DNA of 64,000 nucleotides. Source: Prorocentrum cordatum. Its lineage: Eukaryota > Sar > Dinophyceae > Prorocentrales > Prorocentraceae. The DNA lies in contig CAUYUJ010015282.1 in the NCBI GenBank assembly GCA_963575745.1, positions 351,151 through 415,150 of the forward strand, given 5' to 3'. How positions within the stretch are numbered: position 1 is the stretch's first letter; each line of letters begins with the position of its first letter. Below are positions 20,550-30,070 of this stretch, piece after piece. The translations under genes and the position numbers were made by a program. The notes beneath the pieces are model-generated. The model was not told where the DNA came from, made no database searches, and saw only the letters and a program-made list of their open reading frames with translations.

Positions 20550-21160
20550 AAGATGACCTGGATATGGTGAGCGTCCTGTCTTCTACCAGTGGTTCGTGGT
20601 GTTGGATCCCCGTTGGTAAAGACGCTCTACTGAACTCGTTCAGCTTTCAGATCCTGTTTTAGGCAGTTTCACGCCGCCGAGGTGGCTACGACCTTCCTGG
20701 GCCCTTGGTGATGCAGGTTGCTGGCCCTTGGGTACCCAGTGCGTTGGTTGGGCTAGCCTCGTTTCGCCACGGTGCGGCTCGAGCGCCGTCGTCGTGGGCC
20801 ACATTGACTTGCTGGTGCTGGGCCAGCTCAGTGGTGACGGCGCTGGGTGCGCGGCACTTCGGCAACGCCCAGCTCGCGCTGTGCCCCCTCGTGGTCGGCC
20901 CCCTTGTGCCGCTGCTGGGGACCGTCCCCGTCCTGCGGGCCCCGCTCTTCGGGGACATGCATGTGAGCACGGGGCTGGCGCAGGCCCCGTGCTTCCGTCG
21001 GCGCCTGCGTGGCGCCGTGCCGCTGCTGAGGGTTTGACGGTCCACCCCCCTCTTCTCGGGCTACCACCCAAGGACGACTTCGGGTCCCCTGGGCGGTGGC
21101 CTGAGCGGGGGGTAAGGTGGTGCCGTCGAGCCCCTCGGGCCGCTGTCGGCCCCGTACCGC
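20550..21160. other. No recognised gene
   Basis: A hydrophobic plus-strand frame at 20705-21037 and its minus-strand shadow are open. Neither has a domain I recognise, and neither shows clear exon signals. A GC-rich low-complexity stretch follows. Confidence 0.5.
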
Positions 21161-21189
21161 TCGCCTCTCGGCTTCTGCTCGCTCGCTCG

Positions 21190-21322
21190 CTCGCGCCTCC
21201 TCTTCCTCCTCCTCCTCCCAAACCTCCTCCTCCTCCCCAACCTCCTCCTCGCCAACCTCCTCCTCCTCCTCCTCCTCCTCCTCCTCCTCCTCCTCCTCCT
21301 CCTCTTCCTCTTCCTCCCTAGG
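21190..21322. repeat. (CTC)n pyrimidine tract
   Basis: CTCCTCCTCCC-type repeats on the plus strand. Confidence 0.85.
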
Positions 21323-21397
21323 AGCTCAGTCTCTTTACTTGCGACAGCGCCCGCCAGCGACCCCGCCCCCCGCCCCCTCTCCTCCTCCTTCCCTTGT

Positions 21398-21550
21398 GGC
21401 GGCGCGCAGAGGAGCGGGGGTAGGGTGAGGGGGGGGGTTCTTAGAAGGAGGCTGCTTCTTAGAAGGCGTCGGCCTTACATGTATAGCGCGCCTTCTAAGA
21501 AGCAGCCTCCTTCTAAGCAATCGCCCTCCTCCCCCTACCCCCCGCTGCGC
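21398..21550. repeat. Hairpin element 1
   Basis: A long inverted repeat. A perfect 28-bp arm (CTTAGAAGGAGGCTGCTTCT then TAGAAGGCG, 21440-21468) pairs with its complement at 21489-21517. The pairing extends outward imperfectly through GCGGGGGTAGGGTGAGG on the left and CCTCCCCCTACCCCCCGC on the right. A half-copy of the arm (GAAGGAGGCTGCTTCCTAGA) occurs at 6223-6246. Confidence 0.7.
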
Positions 21551-21574
21551 GTGGCCGACCTTCTCCCCTTCATC

Positions 21575-21656
21575 ACGTCACGATTCTCGCCAGCCCCGTC
21601 TGGGAATTAACCATTCTTCAACATTCCCAGACGGCGCTGCCGCGAATCGTGACGTT
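21575..21656. repeat. Hairpin element 2
   Basis: ACGTCACGATTCTCGCCAGC then CCCGTCTGGGAATT pairs with AATCGTGACGT and CATTCCCAGACGGCGCTGCC around a short loop. One arm recurs at 993-1032 (ACGTCACGTTTCGCGCCGGC, then GGCGTCTGGGAATG), so it is a dispersed family. Confidence 0.7.
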
Positions 21657-21689
21657 CCCGGGGCTTACCCCCCTCCCCCTCAGGTCACG

Positions 21690-21975
21690 CCCGTTGTCGC
21701 CAGGGGATGAAATGTGCTTCCAAAGGACCCGACCCTTTTCCACAAGCTGGTGCTCCATGTTCTGAACCTTTTGTTTGGGCGGCCCTATGGACCTGTGAAG
21801 GCCACCCGGAAGGCTGAGCATTGGCAAAGCTCCCCCGTCGTGTTTCCTCTTCGCGGAGGCAGAGATGTCGGGGGGCCTTGTTCAGGTAAAGCAGCACGGT
21901 GAGAACGCGGCCGTCCACCCGCCCATCTCCGTCGGCGTTGTCGATGTGCGGGCCATCGTAAGGGAACCAACCGCG
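21690..21975 (-). pseudogene. Fragment of an EGLN/HIF-type prolyl 4-hydroxylase
   Basis: The minus-strand frame reads GWFPYDGPHIDNADGDGR followed by VLTVLLYLNKAP. This is the signature of 2-oxoglutarate/Fe(II) prolyl hydroxylases of the EGLN/PhyA class: HxD iron ligands within a PHIDN-xxGDGR block, then a TxxxYLN strand. After LNKAP the frame loses the family pattern. A GGAL block expected next (for iron-binding strand spacing) appears in a shifted frame as DGGALPMLSLPGG, so a frameshift is likely. The second iron-binding His and the Arg that holds 2-oxoglutarate are not found. The fragment starts within about 10 bp of a family M repeat at 21985. It could be one exon of a longer gene or a dead piece. 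Confidence 0.55.
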
Positions 21976-21984
21976 GCGTACATA

Positions 21985-22165
21985 TAAATTGTCGGAGCTC
22001 CGCGCGGAGATCTCGGATCGGTGCTGGGCGCCCTCCCTGGCCAGCGGACCGCGTCCGTGGCGGCGCCAGGGGCGGCGCCAGGGGCGGCGCCAGGGTCGCC
22101 GCCAGGAGGGGCCCAGCGCAGACCCGAGAGACCCCCGCGGACCTCCGAACATTCAGGTCTGTGCC
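21985..22165. repeat. Fold-back repeat family M, copy 1
   Basis: The left arm AATTGTCGGAGCTCCGCGCG, then GAGATCTCGGATCGGTGCTG, faces a right arm with CAGCGCAGACCCGAGAGACC and CGCGGACCTCCGAACATT. The arms are about 42 bp and roughly three-quarters identical. The centre holds a 12-bp tandem (GGCGGCGCCAGG) repeated about three to four times. Other copies are at 33165, 54881, 56177 and 62605. Confidence 0.7.
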
Positions 22166-22671
22166 GTTCTTGGTTCCTCGACATAACGATGATCCTCAGC
22201 ACGCGTGTTCACGCGAACGTGTGCTTGTCCACCAAAGCCCTTCACTACTACGCAGGCGGTGTGAGGAGAGTTGGCACAGGCTGCGCGATATCGGTGGAGT
22301 CGAGCAGTGTACAGTCGGACCTAGGACAGAAGAACACCCTTCAAGAACATGAGACCCTCCGCCGGCCAACACAAACATAACATCCACGGGTAACCTCCCC
22401 AGGGTGCGCCAGAACATCCAACAAGCACGAAGAACACTAGGGTACCACCCCGAATTGACTTCGATCTAATACCTCGGTCCGACTGTAAACGCACATTAGG
22501 CCGTTCTTCAAATTCGGCAGCGCCTGCGGACGCAGAGGCGCGTACAGTAATGACCAACGAGATGCCCAGCGAGATCCTCCTCCTCCAACTTCTCCTCCTC
22601 CTCCTCCCCAGGAAGAGGAGGAGGACGAGGAGGAGGAGCAGGAGGAGGAGGGTTTAGAGGCCTCACAGATG

Positions 22672-22900
22672 CGGCGGTCGGAGGATCGCGCCGCATCGCC
22701 GATGCATCGGCGATGCATCGTCGATGCATCGCCGAGGCACTGGCGACGTCGGCGACGCATCGGCGACGTCGGCGTGGAGGACTCGGGGCTCCGCATCTGG
22801 CCGCATCGCCGGTGCATCGGCGGTGTGCGGCGCGGCCCTCCGACCCCACCTGCCCGGACCCCACCTCGGAGGCCTGAGACTCGAGGACGGACAGAACCCC
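22672..22900. repeat. GATGCATC fold-back repeat, copy 1
   Basis: Starts GGAGGATCGCGCCGCATCGC and contains several CGATGCATCG palindromes plus GACGTCGGCGACGCATCGG. It ends with CGGCCCTCCGACCCCACC, the inverse of its start. Related copies lie at 25305, 57048, 63380 and 63800. Confidence 0.75.
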
Positions 22901-23067
22901 CGTTGGTAACACGCGGTTTCGTGAAAACGGCCTGGCGGGCGCAGACCTGGACATCGACGGCCGCGGCGCCCTCTCGAGAACCGGAAACGGACCATTCACT
23001 GATCGACGTGCCAGGGTGGTGTGTGTGTGTGTCCATCCCCGATGGCCGCGGTGGGCTGACCCCTACG

Positions 23068-23233
23068 CAAGGGCTCCCAACTTCGCGCTTCGCGCTGCGC
23101 GAAGCGCGAATAACTTCGCGCTCTCGCGCCGCCCTCCCAAAGGGAGAAAAGGAGGACGAGGAGGAGGGGGAGGAGAAACGAGGACCGCGAAGCGCGAAGC
23201 GCGAATAACTTCGCGCCCTCGAGGGAGCCCTTG
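23068..23233. mobile_element. MITE family 1, copy 1 (166 bp)
   Basis: The ends are exact inverted repeats: CAAGGGCTCCC at the left and GGGAGCCCTTG at the right. It is flanked on both sides by CCTACG (23062-23067 and 23234-23239), a 6-bp target-site duplication. The interior holds palindromic TTCGCGCTTCGCGCTGCGCG blocks, a GAGGAGG purine segment and AATAACTTCGCGC twice. No coding capacity is present, so it depends on a transposase elsewhere. The second copy at 32272 has a different 6-bp duplication. Confidence 0.88.
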
Positions 23234-23455
23234 CCTACGCCCCGAGGATCATCGGCCATAGCCCTCCCGCCCGCCCTCGTAGCACGCGAGCATGGCGTCG
23301 CCGCGCTCCGTGAGGCGGAGGCCGAGGCCGCCCTGCTGCAGCCGCCTGCGCCGGGGGGGCGCCCCGCGGCGCGCGCCACGGCGGGCCCCGGCCGGGGGCC
23401 AGCCCTGGCCCGGGGAGCGGGGCATGCGGGCATCGTGCTGCCGTGCGGAACGCAG

Positions 23456-23466
23456 GAGAAGAGGAC

Positions 23467-23504
<38 letters not shown>

Positions 23505-23605
23505 AGAATAAGAAGAAGAGGACGAGGAAGAGGAGGAGGAGGAAGAAGAAGAGGAGGAAGAAGAAGAAGAAGAATAAGAAGAAGAGGGCGAGGAAGAGGA
23601 AGAGG
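23456..23605. repeat. (GAAGAA)n/(GGA)n purine tract
   Basis: AAGAAGAAGAGGAAG-type purines. It is the AT-richer counterpart of the GGA tracts elsewhere. Confidence 0.85.
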
Positions 23606-24114
23606 AGCAATCATAACAACAATCACAATCATACCAAGAAGAAAAATCATACCAATCGAAAGAAGAGCAAGAAGAGGCCATGACGAGCGCAACGTCGGGC
23701 GAGGCCGCATCGAGACTCCCTGAGATGCCGCGGCTCTGGGGAGACATCTCGGGCGCAGCGGCCTCCTCGGAGCGCCACGGAGGAGCGCTCTGAGAGCGCT
23801 GCGGGACGCTCTGGAGCGGGTTTGCTCCCCGCCCTGGCCCCGTCCGGCAGCAGAAGGAACGCCGGGGCTCTTTCTGCCACGGCAAGCCTCGGCCACGCGC
23901 GGGCTGTGCGACCTGGAGCCGAGGAGCGGCCCAGAAGCCCGAGCCCCTCTGGAGCCCCGGCTGGTCCTGCTCTCGGCGTCTTGGCTGTGCGCCCTGCTGG
24001 CCTGGCGAAGCAGGCATGCGCGCCCATCCTAATCTCCTCCCCGTGTGGGAGGCTGGTGATGGAGATTGCCGGCTCTCCAGCTGATGGGAAGGTGACGCCA
24101 CCATGCTAGAACAG

Positions 24115-24215
24115 GCTGAGGAGGAAGAGGAGGAGGAGGAGGAGGAGGAGGAGGAGGAGGAGGAGGTGGGGGTGGGGGAGGGGGAGGGGGAGGAGAGAGA
24201 GAGAGAGAGATATGG
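24115..24215. repeat. (GGA)n then (GA)n tract
   Basis: GGAGGAGG gives way to GGGGGAGGGGGAGG and GAGAGAGAGAGA. Confidence 0.85.
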
Positions 24216-24359
24216 AGGGAGAGATGGAAAGGGAGATGGTGAGGAGAGGGAGGGGCGAGAAGCGAGATGCCCGATGCGGCCGAATGGCGACTGGCACGAG
24301 ACACGACAGGCGTATCAATCCTGGGCCCAGGACTGGCCTGGCCAGGACTCCTGCCCTGA

Positions 24360-24460
24360 CCCGCGACGTCTTGATTTTTTCACAACGTCGACCCTGGAGA
24401 GCTCGACCCACTCCCCAGGACCAGTTTGTCACCGAGTCGTTTTTTGACGGTCGCGAGGGT
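24360..24460 (-). repeat. Family P, minus-oriented copy
   Basis: CGACGTCTTGATTTTTTCAC, GACCCACTCCCCAGGACCAG and CGAGTCGTTTTTTGACGGTC follow the reverse family order. It abuts a family H copy at 24464, the same neighbour pair as at 8957-9260 but inverted. Confidence 0.7.
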
Positions 24461-24463
24461 CGG

Positions 24464-24725
24464 TACAGTGGGGGCGCGCATCAAGAAACCATATGGTTTT
24501 CGTCAGGGTACCCTGGGTTTCTTCGCTCCGCGCGCTGCGGGGTGACTTCCCGCAGCCGTTGAAGAAGCTGATGCGTGCAGGGTGCTCCAGGCTTCCCCTC
24601 GGGTGCACCCCGCGCGCGGGTTTTCAGGGTTGGGTTTCTTGCGAGGGCTTCTTGCGGCCGCGCCAGCACGGAAGGGCCTCCAGGAGGCGAAAGCAGCGAA
24701 AGACCGTCCCTCGTGACTTTTGTCA
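24464..24725 (+). repeat. Family H, copy 2
   Basis: Inverted relative to 9065-9260. It shares GGGGGCGCGCATCAAGAAAC, GTACCCTGGGTTTCTTCGC, CAGGGTGCTCC and GGGTTTCTTGCGAGG. Confidence 0.7.
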
Positions 24726-24754
24726 TTGCCCGAGGGGGTCTGGGTAGTTGGCGC

Positions 24755-24833
24755 CCTCTGATCCTGTCCAGCCGGAAGCCGACGTCAGCGATGGCGTCCT
24801 CCAGCAGGGCCACCGTCGGCGCCGGCCCCTCCT
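24755..24833 (-). CDS. Candidate internal exon
   Basis: The minus strand has a strong acceptor: TTGTCTTCTTCCAG, a pyrimidine tract plus CAG, directly before AGGAGGGGCC. The open frame then gives EGPAPTVALLEDAIADVGF and RLDRIR. It closes at CAGAGG followed by GC, a GC-type donor of the kind dinoflagellates use. The 79-bp size, GC-ending codons and balanced composition fit an exon. No function is recognised, and no partner exons can be joined to it. Confidence 0.35.
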
Positions 24834-24949
24834 CTGGAAGAAGACAACCATAGCAAGCAGATGCAATCAGCCCGTATACTAAGGACGCGCGACAAGCCCA
24901 AAGCACCGCGAATCATGGACAAAAACGCGACGGGACGACTTTCGCTATA

Positions 24950-25070
24950 AGGGGCCTCACTGGGCCTCGGGACCGTCAAAAAACATCTCAGGGTGAAAAC
25001 AGGTTCTGGGGAATGGAGCGAGACCTCGAGGGTCGATGTTATGACAAAAGTCATGACTTCGGCGGTCTGG
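24950..25070 (+). repeat. Family P copy
   Basis: CACTGGGCCTCGGGACCGTC, AAAAAACATCTCAGGGTGAA and GTCATGACTTCGGCGGTCTG show the family order, followed directly by family G. Confidence 0.7.
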
Positions 25071-25074
25071 AAGG

Positions 25075-25255
25075 ATGCAAGGGCCTGGGAAGGCGACGTC
25101 GACACTTTGCGAGCGGGGATGCAAGGGCCTTGGACGGCCATGTCGACACTTTGCGAGCGGGACGCGGCCAGCGAAAGCGGTCGAGGATGGGCCTAAGGGG
25201 AATGATGCAAGAGTGCCCTTGGAAAGCCGCTCATCTTGACTATGCGAGTCGGAGC
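25075..25255 (+). repeat. Dispersed repeat family G, copy 1
   Basis: GTCGACACTTTGCGAGCGGG occurs twice in tandem, then GACGCGGCCAGCGAAAGCGG, GAGGATGGGCC and GATGCAAGAGTGCCC. Related copies are at 29930 and 34590. Confidence 0.65.
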
Positions 25256-25304
25256 TCCTGGTGTTTATCAGAGGACTCCTAGGTGGCGTCCGAGTAGACA
25301 CGTG

Positions 25305-25505
25305 GTCGGAGGATCGCGCCACATCGCCAATGCATCGGCAATGCATCGGCGATGCATCGGCGATAAATCGCCGAAGTCGGCGACGCATCGGTGACGTCGG
25401 CGTGGAGTAAATTGGGCTCCTCATCGAGCCGCATCGGCGATGCATCGGCGATGCGTTGCGATCCTCCGGCCCCATCTGCTCCGACCCCATCTGGGAGGCC
25501 TAGAC
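25305..25505. repeat. GATGCATC fold-back repeat, copy 2
   Basis: GGAGGATCGCGCCACATCGC at the left and TGCGATCCTCCGGCCCCATC at the right are inverse ends. Between them lie repeated CGATGCATCGGCG palindromes and a GACGTCGGCGTGGAG segment shared with copy 1. Confidence 0.78.
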
Positions 25506-25599
25506 TTGTGCTCGTGCAATTGTTCTGCGCTTCGATCCTCCCCGCCCGGGGACGAGATGCCGTCCTCCTGAAGCCACAGCACCTTGCAAGAAAGCTGGA

Positions 25600-25790
25600 C
25601 CGAACCGAGAGATCGAATCGGATTGGACACGGGGCGGATCGCCGGCGACCAGTCCCGAATCGAATCGAAATCGGATCGCCGCGCCGAGCTCCGGCTGGCA
25701 CCGGCCGATGCTGATGGAACGTACCAAATCGAATCGAATCGGAATCGCGGCCCCGGCTGGCGAATCGAATCGCATCGCATCGAAGCGTAG
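25600..25790. repeat. GAATCG-rich degenerate repeat
   Basis: CGAATCGAATCG and CGGATTGG-type hexamers recur irregularly, as do GAATCGCATCGCATCGAAGC runs. Confidence 0.6.
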
Positions 25791-25794
25791 GCGG

Positions 25795-25938
25795 CCCTGC
25801 CTTGTCGCCGCGCCGCGCCGCCGGTGCGGTCGGGTCCACCACGCGGCTCAGGAAGACCGTCGCGCCCGGCCTCATCCTGCCCTCGACCGCCTCCGCCTCC
25901 CGCAGAGCGCGGTCCAGCACTCCCGGGTGCGCTCCTGT
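25795..25938 (-). CDS. Candidate internal exon
   Basis: The minus strand shows GGTTTCGTCCACAG, a pyrimidine-rich acceptor, before GAGCGCACCC. The frame gives HPGVLDRALREAEAVEGRM and RPGATVFLSRVVDPTAPAAR, a composition unlike the repeat frames. It ends near GGCGACAAG followed by GCAGGG, a possible GC donor. No domain is recognised. It lies about 1 kb upstream of the other candidate exon on the same strand, but linkage is unproven. Confidence 0.35.
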
Positions 25939-26369
25939 GGACGAAACCGCAAGCAGGGACCGACCGGCCCGGCACTCCTATTTGCCTACCACGAAATGTG
26001 CTTAGAGCCCTGACATGTTCTAAGGATACAAAAAGGATTTTAGACCATAAGCCCGATGTGCGAAAACAAAATAGACTCAGCCAGAAATGCTCTGAGAACA
26101 TTGCGTGCAGACCACACCAGGTTATCAGAACATTCTTCGGTGGGCCTATAGGCACGCCAGGACGCTTCGCCACTGCTCGAGAAACGATAAGTGAGGGGGG
26201 GGGACCGGCTCAGGAGGGTAAACGCCGAGCTGGACGCGGCGACACACCGCCGATGGATCGGCGAGAGGCCTCCGACAGCGAAGCTGCATGCTCCTGGGCC
26301 GGATGTGCTGTCAGGCCTCTCTCTGCGATCCATGGGCGATTGAGGGTCGATGTGTACCCTCTCGGAGCA

Positions 26370-26560
26370 TGCAGTGGAGGCCAGTGCACCAGAAACCTTC
26401 AACAAGAAGCCCGACCCTGAGACCCCATGGCGCCCATTGGCTTCTGGTGAATGGACGCCACGCCTTCCACAGCAAAGCCATCGAAACCCAAGAAACCCGG
26501 GGCACCCTGGAGGCAAGCAGGGTTTTCCTTGGCATGGGTCCCCACTGCATCCCCCCAAAA
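26370..26560 (+). repeat. Family H, copy 3
   Basis: GTGGAGGCCAGTGCACCAGA, AAGCCCGACCCTGAGACCCC, CCAAGAAACCCGGGGCACCC and GGAGGCAAGCAGGGTTTTCC are in the order of 53960-54135. Confidence 0.7.
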
Positions 26561-26811
26561 ACGTGGACCCTCGGTTTTCTGGCCCTCACTCGGCTCTCTG
26601 GCGGCCGGGAGGAGGAGGAGGAGGAGGAGGAGGAGGACAAGCTAGGTGCGCTCGCGTCATATCTGACGTCCTACCCCTCCCTCCCATCCCTTACCATGGC
26701 GCTGATTTTCTCTATCCGCGGACGCGTGTCGTAGCGGACCTGTGGCTCCGCGCGCGCGTGCGTAGTGGGTGGTGGTGCGCGTGCGTGCGTGCGTGCGTGT
26801 GTGCGTGGTTG

Positions 26812-26867
26812 TGTGGTGGTGGTGGTGGTGGTGGTGGTGGTGGTGGTGGTGGTGGTGGTGGTGGTGG

Positions 26868-26898
<31 letters not shown>

Positions 26899-26946
26899 GG
26901 TGGTGGTGGTGGTGGTGGTGGTGGTGGTGGTGGTGGTGGTGGTGGT
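26812..26946. repeat. (TGG)n microsatellite
   Basis: About 135 bp of nearly perfect GGT triplets. Frames give poly-Val, poly-Trp or poly-Gly on one strand and Pro, Thr or His on the other. Confidence 0.95.
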
Positions 26947-27469
26947 GCGGCGCGGTGGTGGCGGGCGGATGGGCGCGCGAGAAAGAGGCCCGCGCTGGGG
27001 CGAGAACGCCATCCTGAACGACGGAGGCCAAACACCGATCCGAAAATGAGGCCCACGCTGCAGCGGGAGCACGATTCGGAACGATTCGGGAGCAGAAATG
27101 AGGCCGGCGCCTCAGCGAGAGCAGCATTTGAAAAAAACGCAGGCGAAAACCCGTTTCCCGGGAATCCTGTGTAAAAAAAATACGCGGGGGGGGGGTCGGC
27201 CATCTTCGGGACGCCATCAGGGGAAGTGGAAGAGTATTTTCATATTGTGTAATTGTGGAGGAGGAGGAGGAGGAGGATGAGAGGAGGAGGAGGAGGAGGA
27301 GGAGGAGGAGGATGTAGGAGGAGGAGGAGGGGCAGGGTGCTTCTTGGCACGGGTCCCCACTGCACCGCAGCCCCCGAGCTCCAAGCGCGCACGCCGCCCA
27401 CCCGACCTCCTCCAGGCGGCGCGCCACGACGTCCAGACGCGCCTCCCGTGGGCGTGAGGGGAAACGGGG

Positions 27470-27685
27470 CCCTCCTCCTTCTCGTCCTCCTCCTCCTCCT
27501 CCTCCTCCTCTCCTCCTCTCCTCTCCTCTCCTCCTCCTCCTTCTCCTCCTCCTCCTTCCTCCTCCGTCCTCCTCTCTCCCTCATTCTCCTCCTCCTCTCT
27601 CCTCCTCCTCCTCCTCCTCCTCCTCCTCCTCCTCCTCCTCCTCCTCCTCCTCCTCCTCCTCCTCTCCTCCTCCTCCCCCTCCTGG
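27470..27685. repeat. (CTC)n tract
   Basis: More than 200 bp of CTCCTC on the plus strand. A smaller GGA run at 27255-27330 lies nearby in the opposite sense, making a loose inverted pair about 150 bp apart. Confidence 0.9.
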
Positions 27686-27754
27686 ATTGACGGGGCGGGC
27701 CCTGGACCTGTGGAGGCCTTCCCCGGGACCCCGCTCTTCACCCCGCGCGGCAGC

Positions 27755-27978
27755 ACACCGCGCGACTCTGGCGCGTGCTCCTAAAGCTCCTGGGGATGGC
27801 AGCGGAGGCCAGTCCAGAAGAAAACTGCCACAAGAAGTCCAACCCTGAGACCCCAGGACGTCCATTGCACACCTCGACTCTGGTGCGTGTTTTTAAACCT
27901 CCTGGGGATGACAGTGGAGGCCAGTCTACAAGAGACCTTCCATAAGAAACCCAACCCTATGGCCCCAGGATCTCCATT
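27755..27978 (+). repeat. Family H, two tandem partial copies (4 and 5)
   Basis: CTCCTGGGGATGGCAGCGGA at 27786 and CTCCTGGGGATGACAGTGGA at 27899 each start a segment with GGCCAGTC, CACAAGAAGTCCAACCCTGA or CATAAGAAACCCAACCCTAT. The two are about 113 bp apart and lead directly into cassette B copy 1. Confidence 0.7.
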
Positions 27979-27980
27979 GA

Positions 27981-28985
27981 TTTTTCCTAACCATCCTGTG
28001 GGTCCTCGTTTTGAACAGGCGGTCCCCGCGTTCCCTTCTTCCTTCCTTCCTTCCTTCCTTCCTTCCTTCCTTCCTTCCTTCCTTCCCCCTCCCCCACCTC
28101 CGTTCTTCAACTCCTTGCCTCTGCCCTTCGCATGCTCATTTCGGCACACCACTCACACGGTTCGTGGCCCCATAGAAAGCTCCACCGAAGGCCCCAGTGG
28201 CCGCGTCCGCTTGCGCCTTCCCCGCCAACCGCATGCCCATTTCGGCACACCGCTCAATCGTTTTGTGGCCCCATAGGGAGCTCCACCGAAGTCCCCAGTG
28301 GCCGCGTTCGGCTGCGCCCTCCCCGCCCACCGCATGCCCATTTCGGCACACCCCTGACGCGGTTTGAGGCCCCATAGGGAACTCCACCGAAGGCCCAAGC
28401 GGCCGCGTCCGCATGCGCCCACCCCGCCCACCGCGTGTTCATTGTGGCACACCCCACACGGTTCGTGGCCACATAGGGAGCTCCACCGAAGGTCCAAGTG
28501 GCCGCGTCCGCATGCGTCCTCCCCGCCCACCGCATGCCCATTTCGGCACACCCCTCACACGGTTCCAGTGGCGGCGTCCGCATGCGTCCTCCCCGCCCAC
28601 CGCATGCCCATTTCGGCACACCCCTCACACGGTTCGCGGCCCCATAGGGAGCTCCACCGAAGGCTCCAGTGGGAGGGCTCGCATGGCACCACCACACCAA
28701 ATTCGGCACACCACGATTCGGGGCCCCATAGGGAGCTCCACCGAATGCTCAGGTGGGAGGGTGCGGAAGACACCACCGCGCCCAATCTGGCACACCTCTC
28801 ACACGTTTCGTGGTCCCATAGGAAGTTCCACTGAAGGCTCCAGTGGGAGGGTTCGCATGGCACCACCGCGTCCAATTCGGCACGCCCCTCACCTTATTCG
28901 TGGCCCCATATGGAGCTCTACCGAAACCAGTACCCACAGTGCGGTACTCGCAGCTGCATGTGGTTGAGTCTCTCGTCAAGCTAAT
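27981..28985 (+). repeat. Satellite cassette B, copy 1
   Basis: Left border: TTTTTCCTAACCATCCTGTG then GGTCCTCGTTTTGAACAGG. A TTCC microsatellite (28040-28085) follows. Then come about seven degenerate units near 100 bp, each with the core CCCCATAGGGAGCTCCACCG AAGGCCCCAGT. Right border: GCGGTACTCGCAGCTGCATG then TGGTTGAGTC and CTCGTCAAGCTAAT. Copies 2 and 3 have the same borders and core but different spacer sequence and unit length. Confidence 0.85.
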
Positions 28986-28986
28986 C

Positions 28987-29095
28987 GGTGTGGGAGCGTC
29001 ACGCTTTCCACGGCAGGACCATCGGAACCCGAGAAACCCAGGGCACCCTGGAGGCAAGCAGGGTGTTTCTTGGCATGGGCCGCCTCCACTGAATA
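28987..29095 (+). repeat. Family H, 3-prime module (copy 6)
   Basis: GGAACCCGAGAAACCCAGGG, CACCCTGGAGGCAAGCAGGG and TGTTTCTTGGCATGGGCC are almost identical to 26480-26545 and 54075-54130. Confidence 0.75.
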
Positions 29096-29229
29096 TAGGA
29101 GCGCCGCGACGACACGCCGTCCATGGTGCGATGGGGGCGGCGCAGTCTTGAGGCCAGCTGTTTTTGGATGGCCCCCAGGGGCCCAGGAAGGACCCGGGTG
29201 GAGGCCGAATTTGGGGACACACATCGGCC

Positions 29230-29348
29230 CTCCCCCGTCCTGAACCTCCGGCGTCGACGCGGACCCCCTAGAGGTCTGGACCTGACCAGCTCGCCTCGTC
29301 TGGAATCATCTGTTGACGGCCCTGGGGCCCAGAGAGGGCCGCCGGAGG
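29230..29348 (-). repeat. Family P, minus-oriented copy
   Basis: AGAGGTCTGGACCTGACCAG, TCGTCTGGAATCATCTGTTG and ACGGCCCTGGGGCCCAGAGA follow the minus family order. Confidence 0.65.
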
Positions 29349-29615
29349 CTGAAAAACATAGTGCTGCGTTTTTGGCGCGACGCGGAAGAGCGTTGGATCT
29401 CCATCGTGGACACCTTTGTGCCCTCATATCTGACGTTGCCAAATAATTCCAACATCGCGCAACATTGCCACGGGAGCCTTGGAGCCGATGGACCTGCGTC
29501 ATTTTCCGAAACAGATCGATCTGTGAGGGCCCCCGGGCCCGGAGCCGGGCGAGCAGCCATGCCCCCTGTGAACAAAAACTGCAACGCCAATATCACAGGG
29601 TCCAGCCCAGCCGAC

Positions 29616-29769
29616 CTCCAACTCCCCCTCCAGCAGCAGCCCGCCCGGGCTCCACAGCACCTCCGCGTCGACGCGCGGCATCCTGACGATCCGCTCCACA
29701 GCCTGCCTGGTGGGGCGGCGGCGAAGCCGTTCCGCGACGCCCTCGGCGACGGTCGCAGGGGGCCTCCAC
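29616..29769 (-). CDS. Candidate internal exon
   Basis: Acceptor-like TTTGCTCCCCTCTTCTGGAG precedes the frame on the minus strand. It encodes RPPATVAEGVAERLRRR and AVERIVRMPRVDAEVLWSPG, then GGLLLEGELE, before GAG followed by GT (a donor). The 154-bp length and protein-like composition support an exon. No family is recognised. A second acceptor-like site (GTTTTTGTTCACAG) lies 50 bp downstream, so a very short intron is possible. Confidence 0.35.
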
Positions 29770-29929
29770 CTCCAGAAGAGGGGAGCAAACAGACGCAGCA
29801 CCCCGCCCTTGCGGATGATAGTGAAGGGGTGGCGGCGCGGGCGAAACGTCCCCAAGTGTAGCCCCCAAGTGAATCCCCATGTGTAGTGTAGCCCCTATGT
29901 GTGCAATCAACGCGCATGGCACGGGCACG

Positions 29930-30070
29930 CGAGAAGATGCAGGGGCCTTTGGGGGCCACGTCGACACTGTGCGAGCAGGGCGCGGCCAGCGAAAGCAGCC
30001 AAAAATGGGCCGAAGAGGAAGGATGCAAGGGTAAGTTTCGACAGTCGCTCGTCCTTATGATGGGCCGATT
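29930..30070 (+). repeat. Family G, copy 2
   Basis: GGCCACGTCGACACTGTGCG, GCGCGGCCAGCGAAAGCAGC and GAAGGATGCAAGGGTAAG match 25120-25240. Confidence 0.65.

Noticed and set aside
23231-23683. Plus-strand Ala-rich frame as an exon
   Set aside because: It runs into a GAAGAA tract and competes with similarly open frames on the other strand. No splice signals were convincing.
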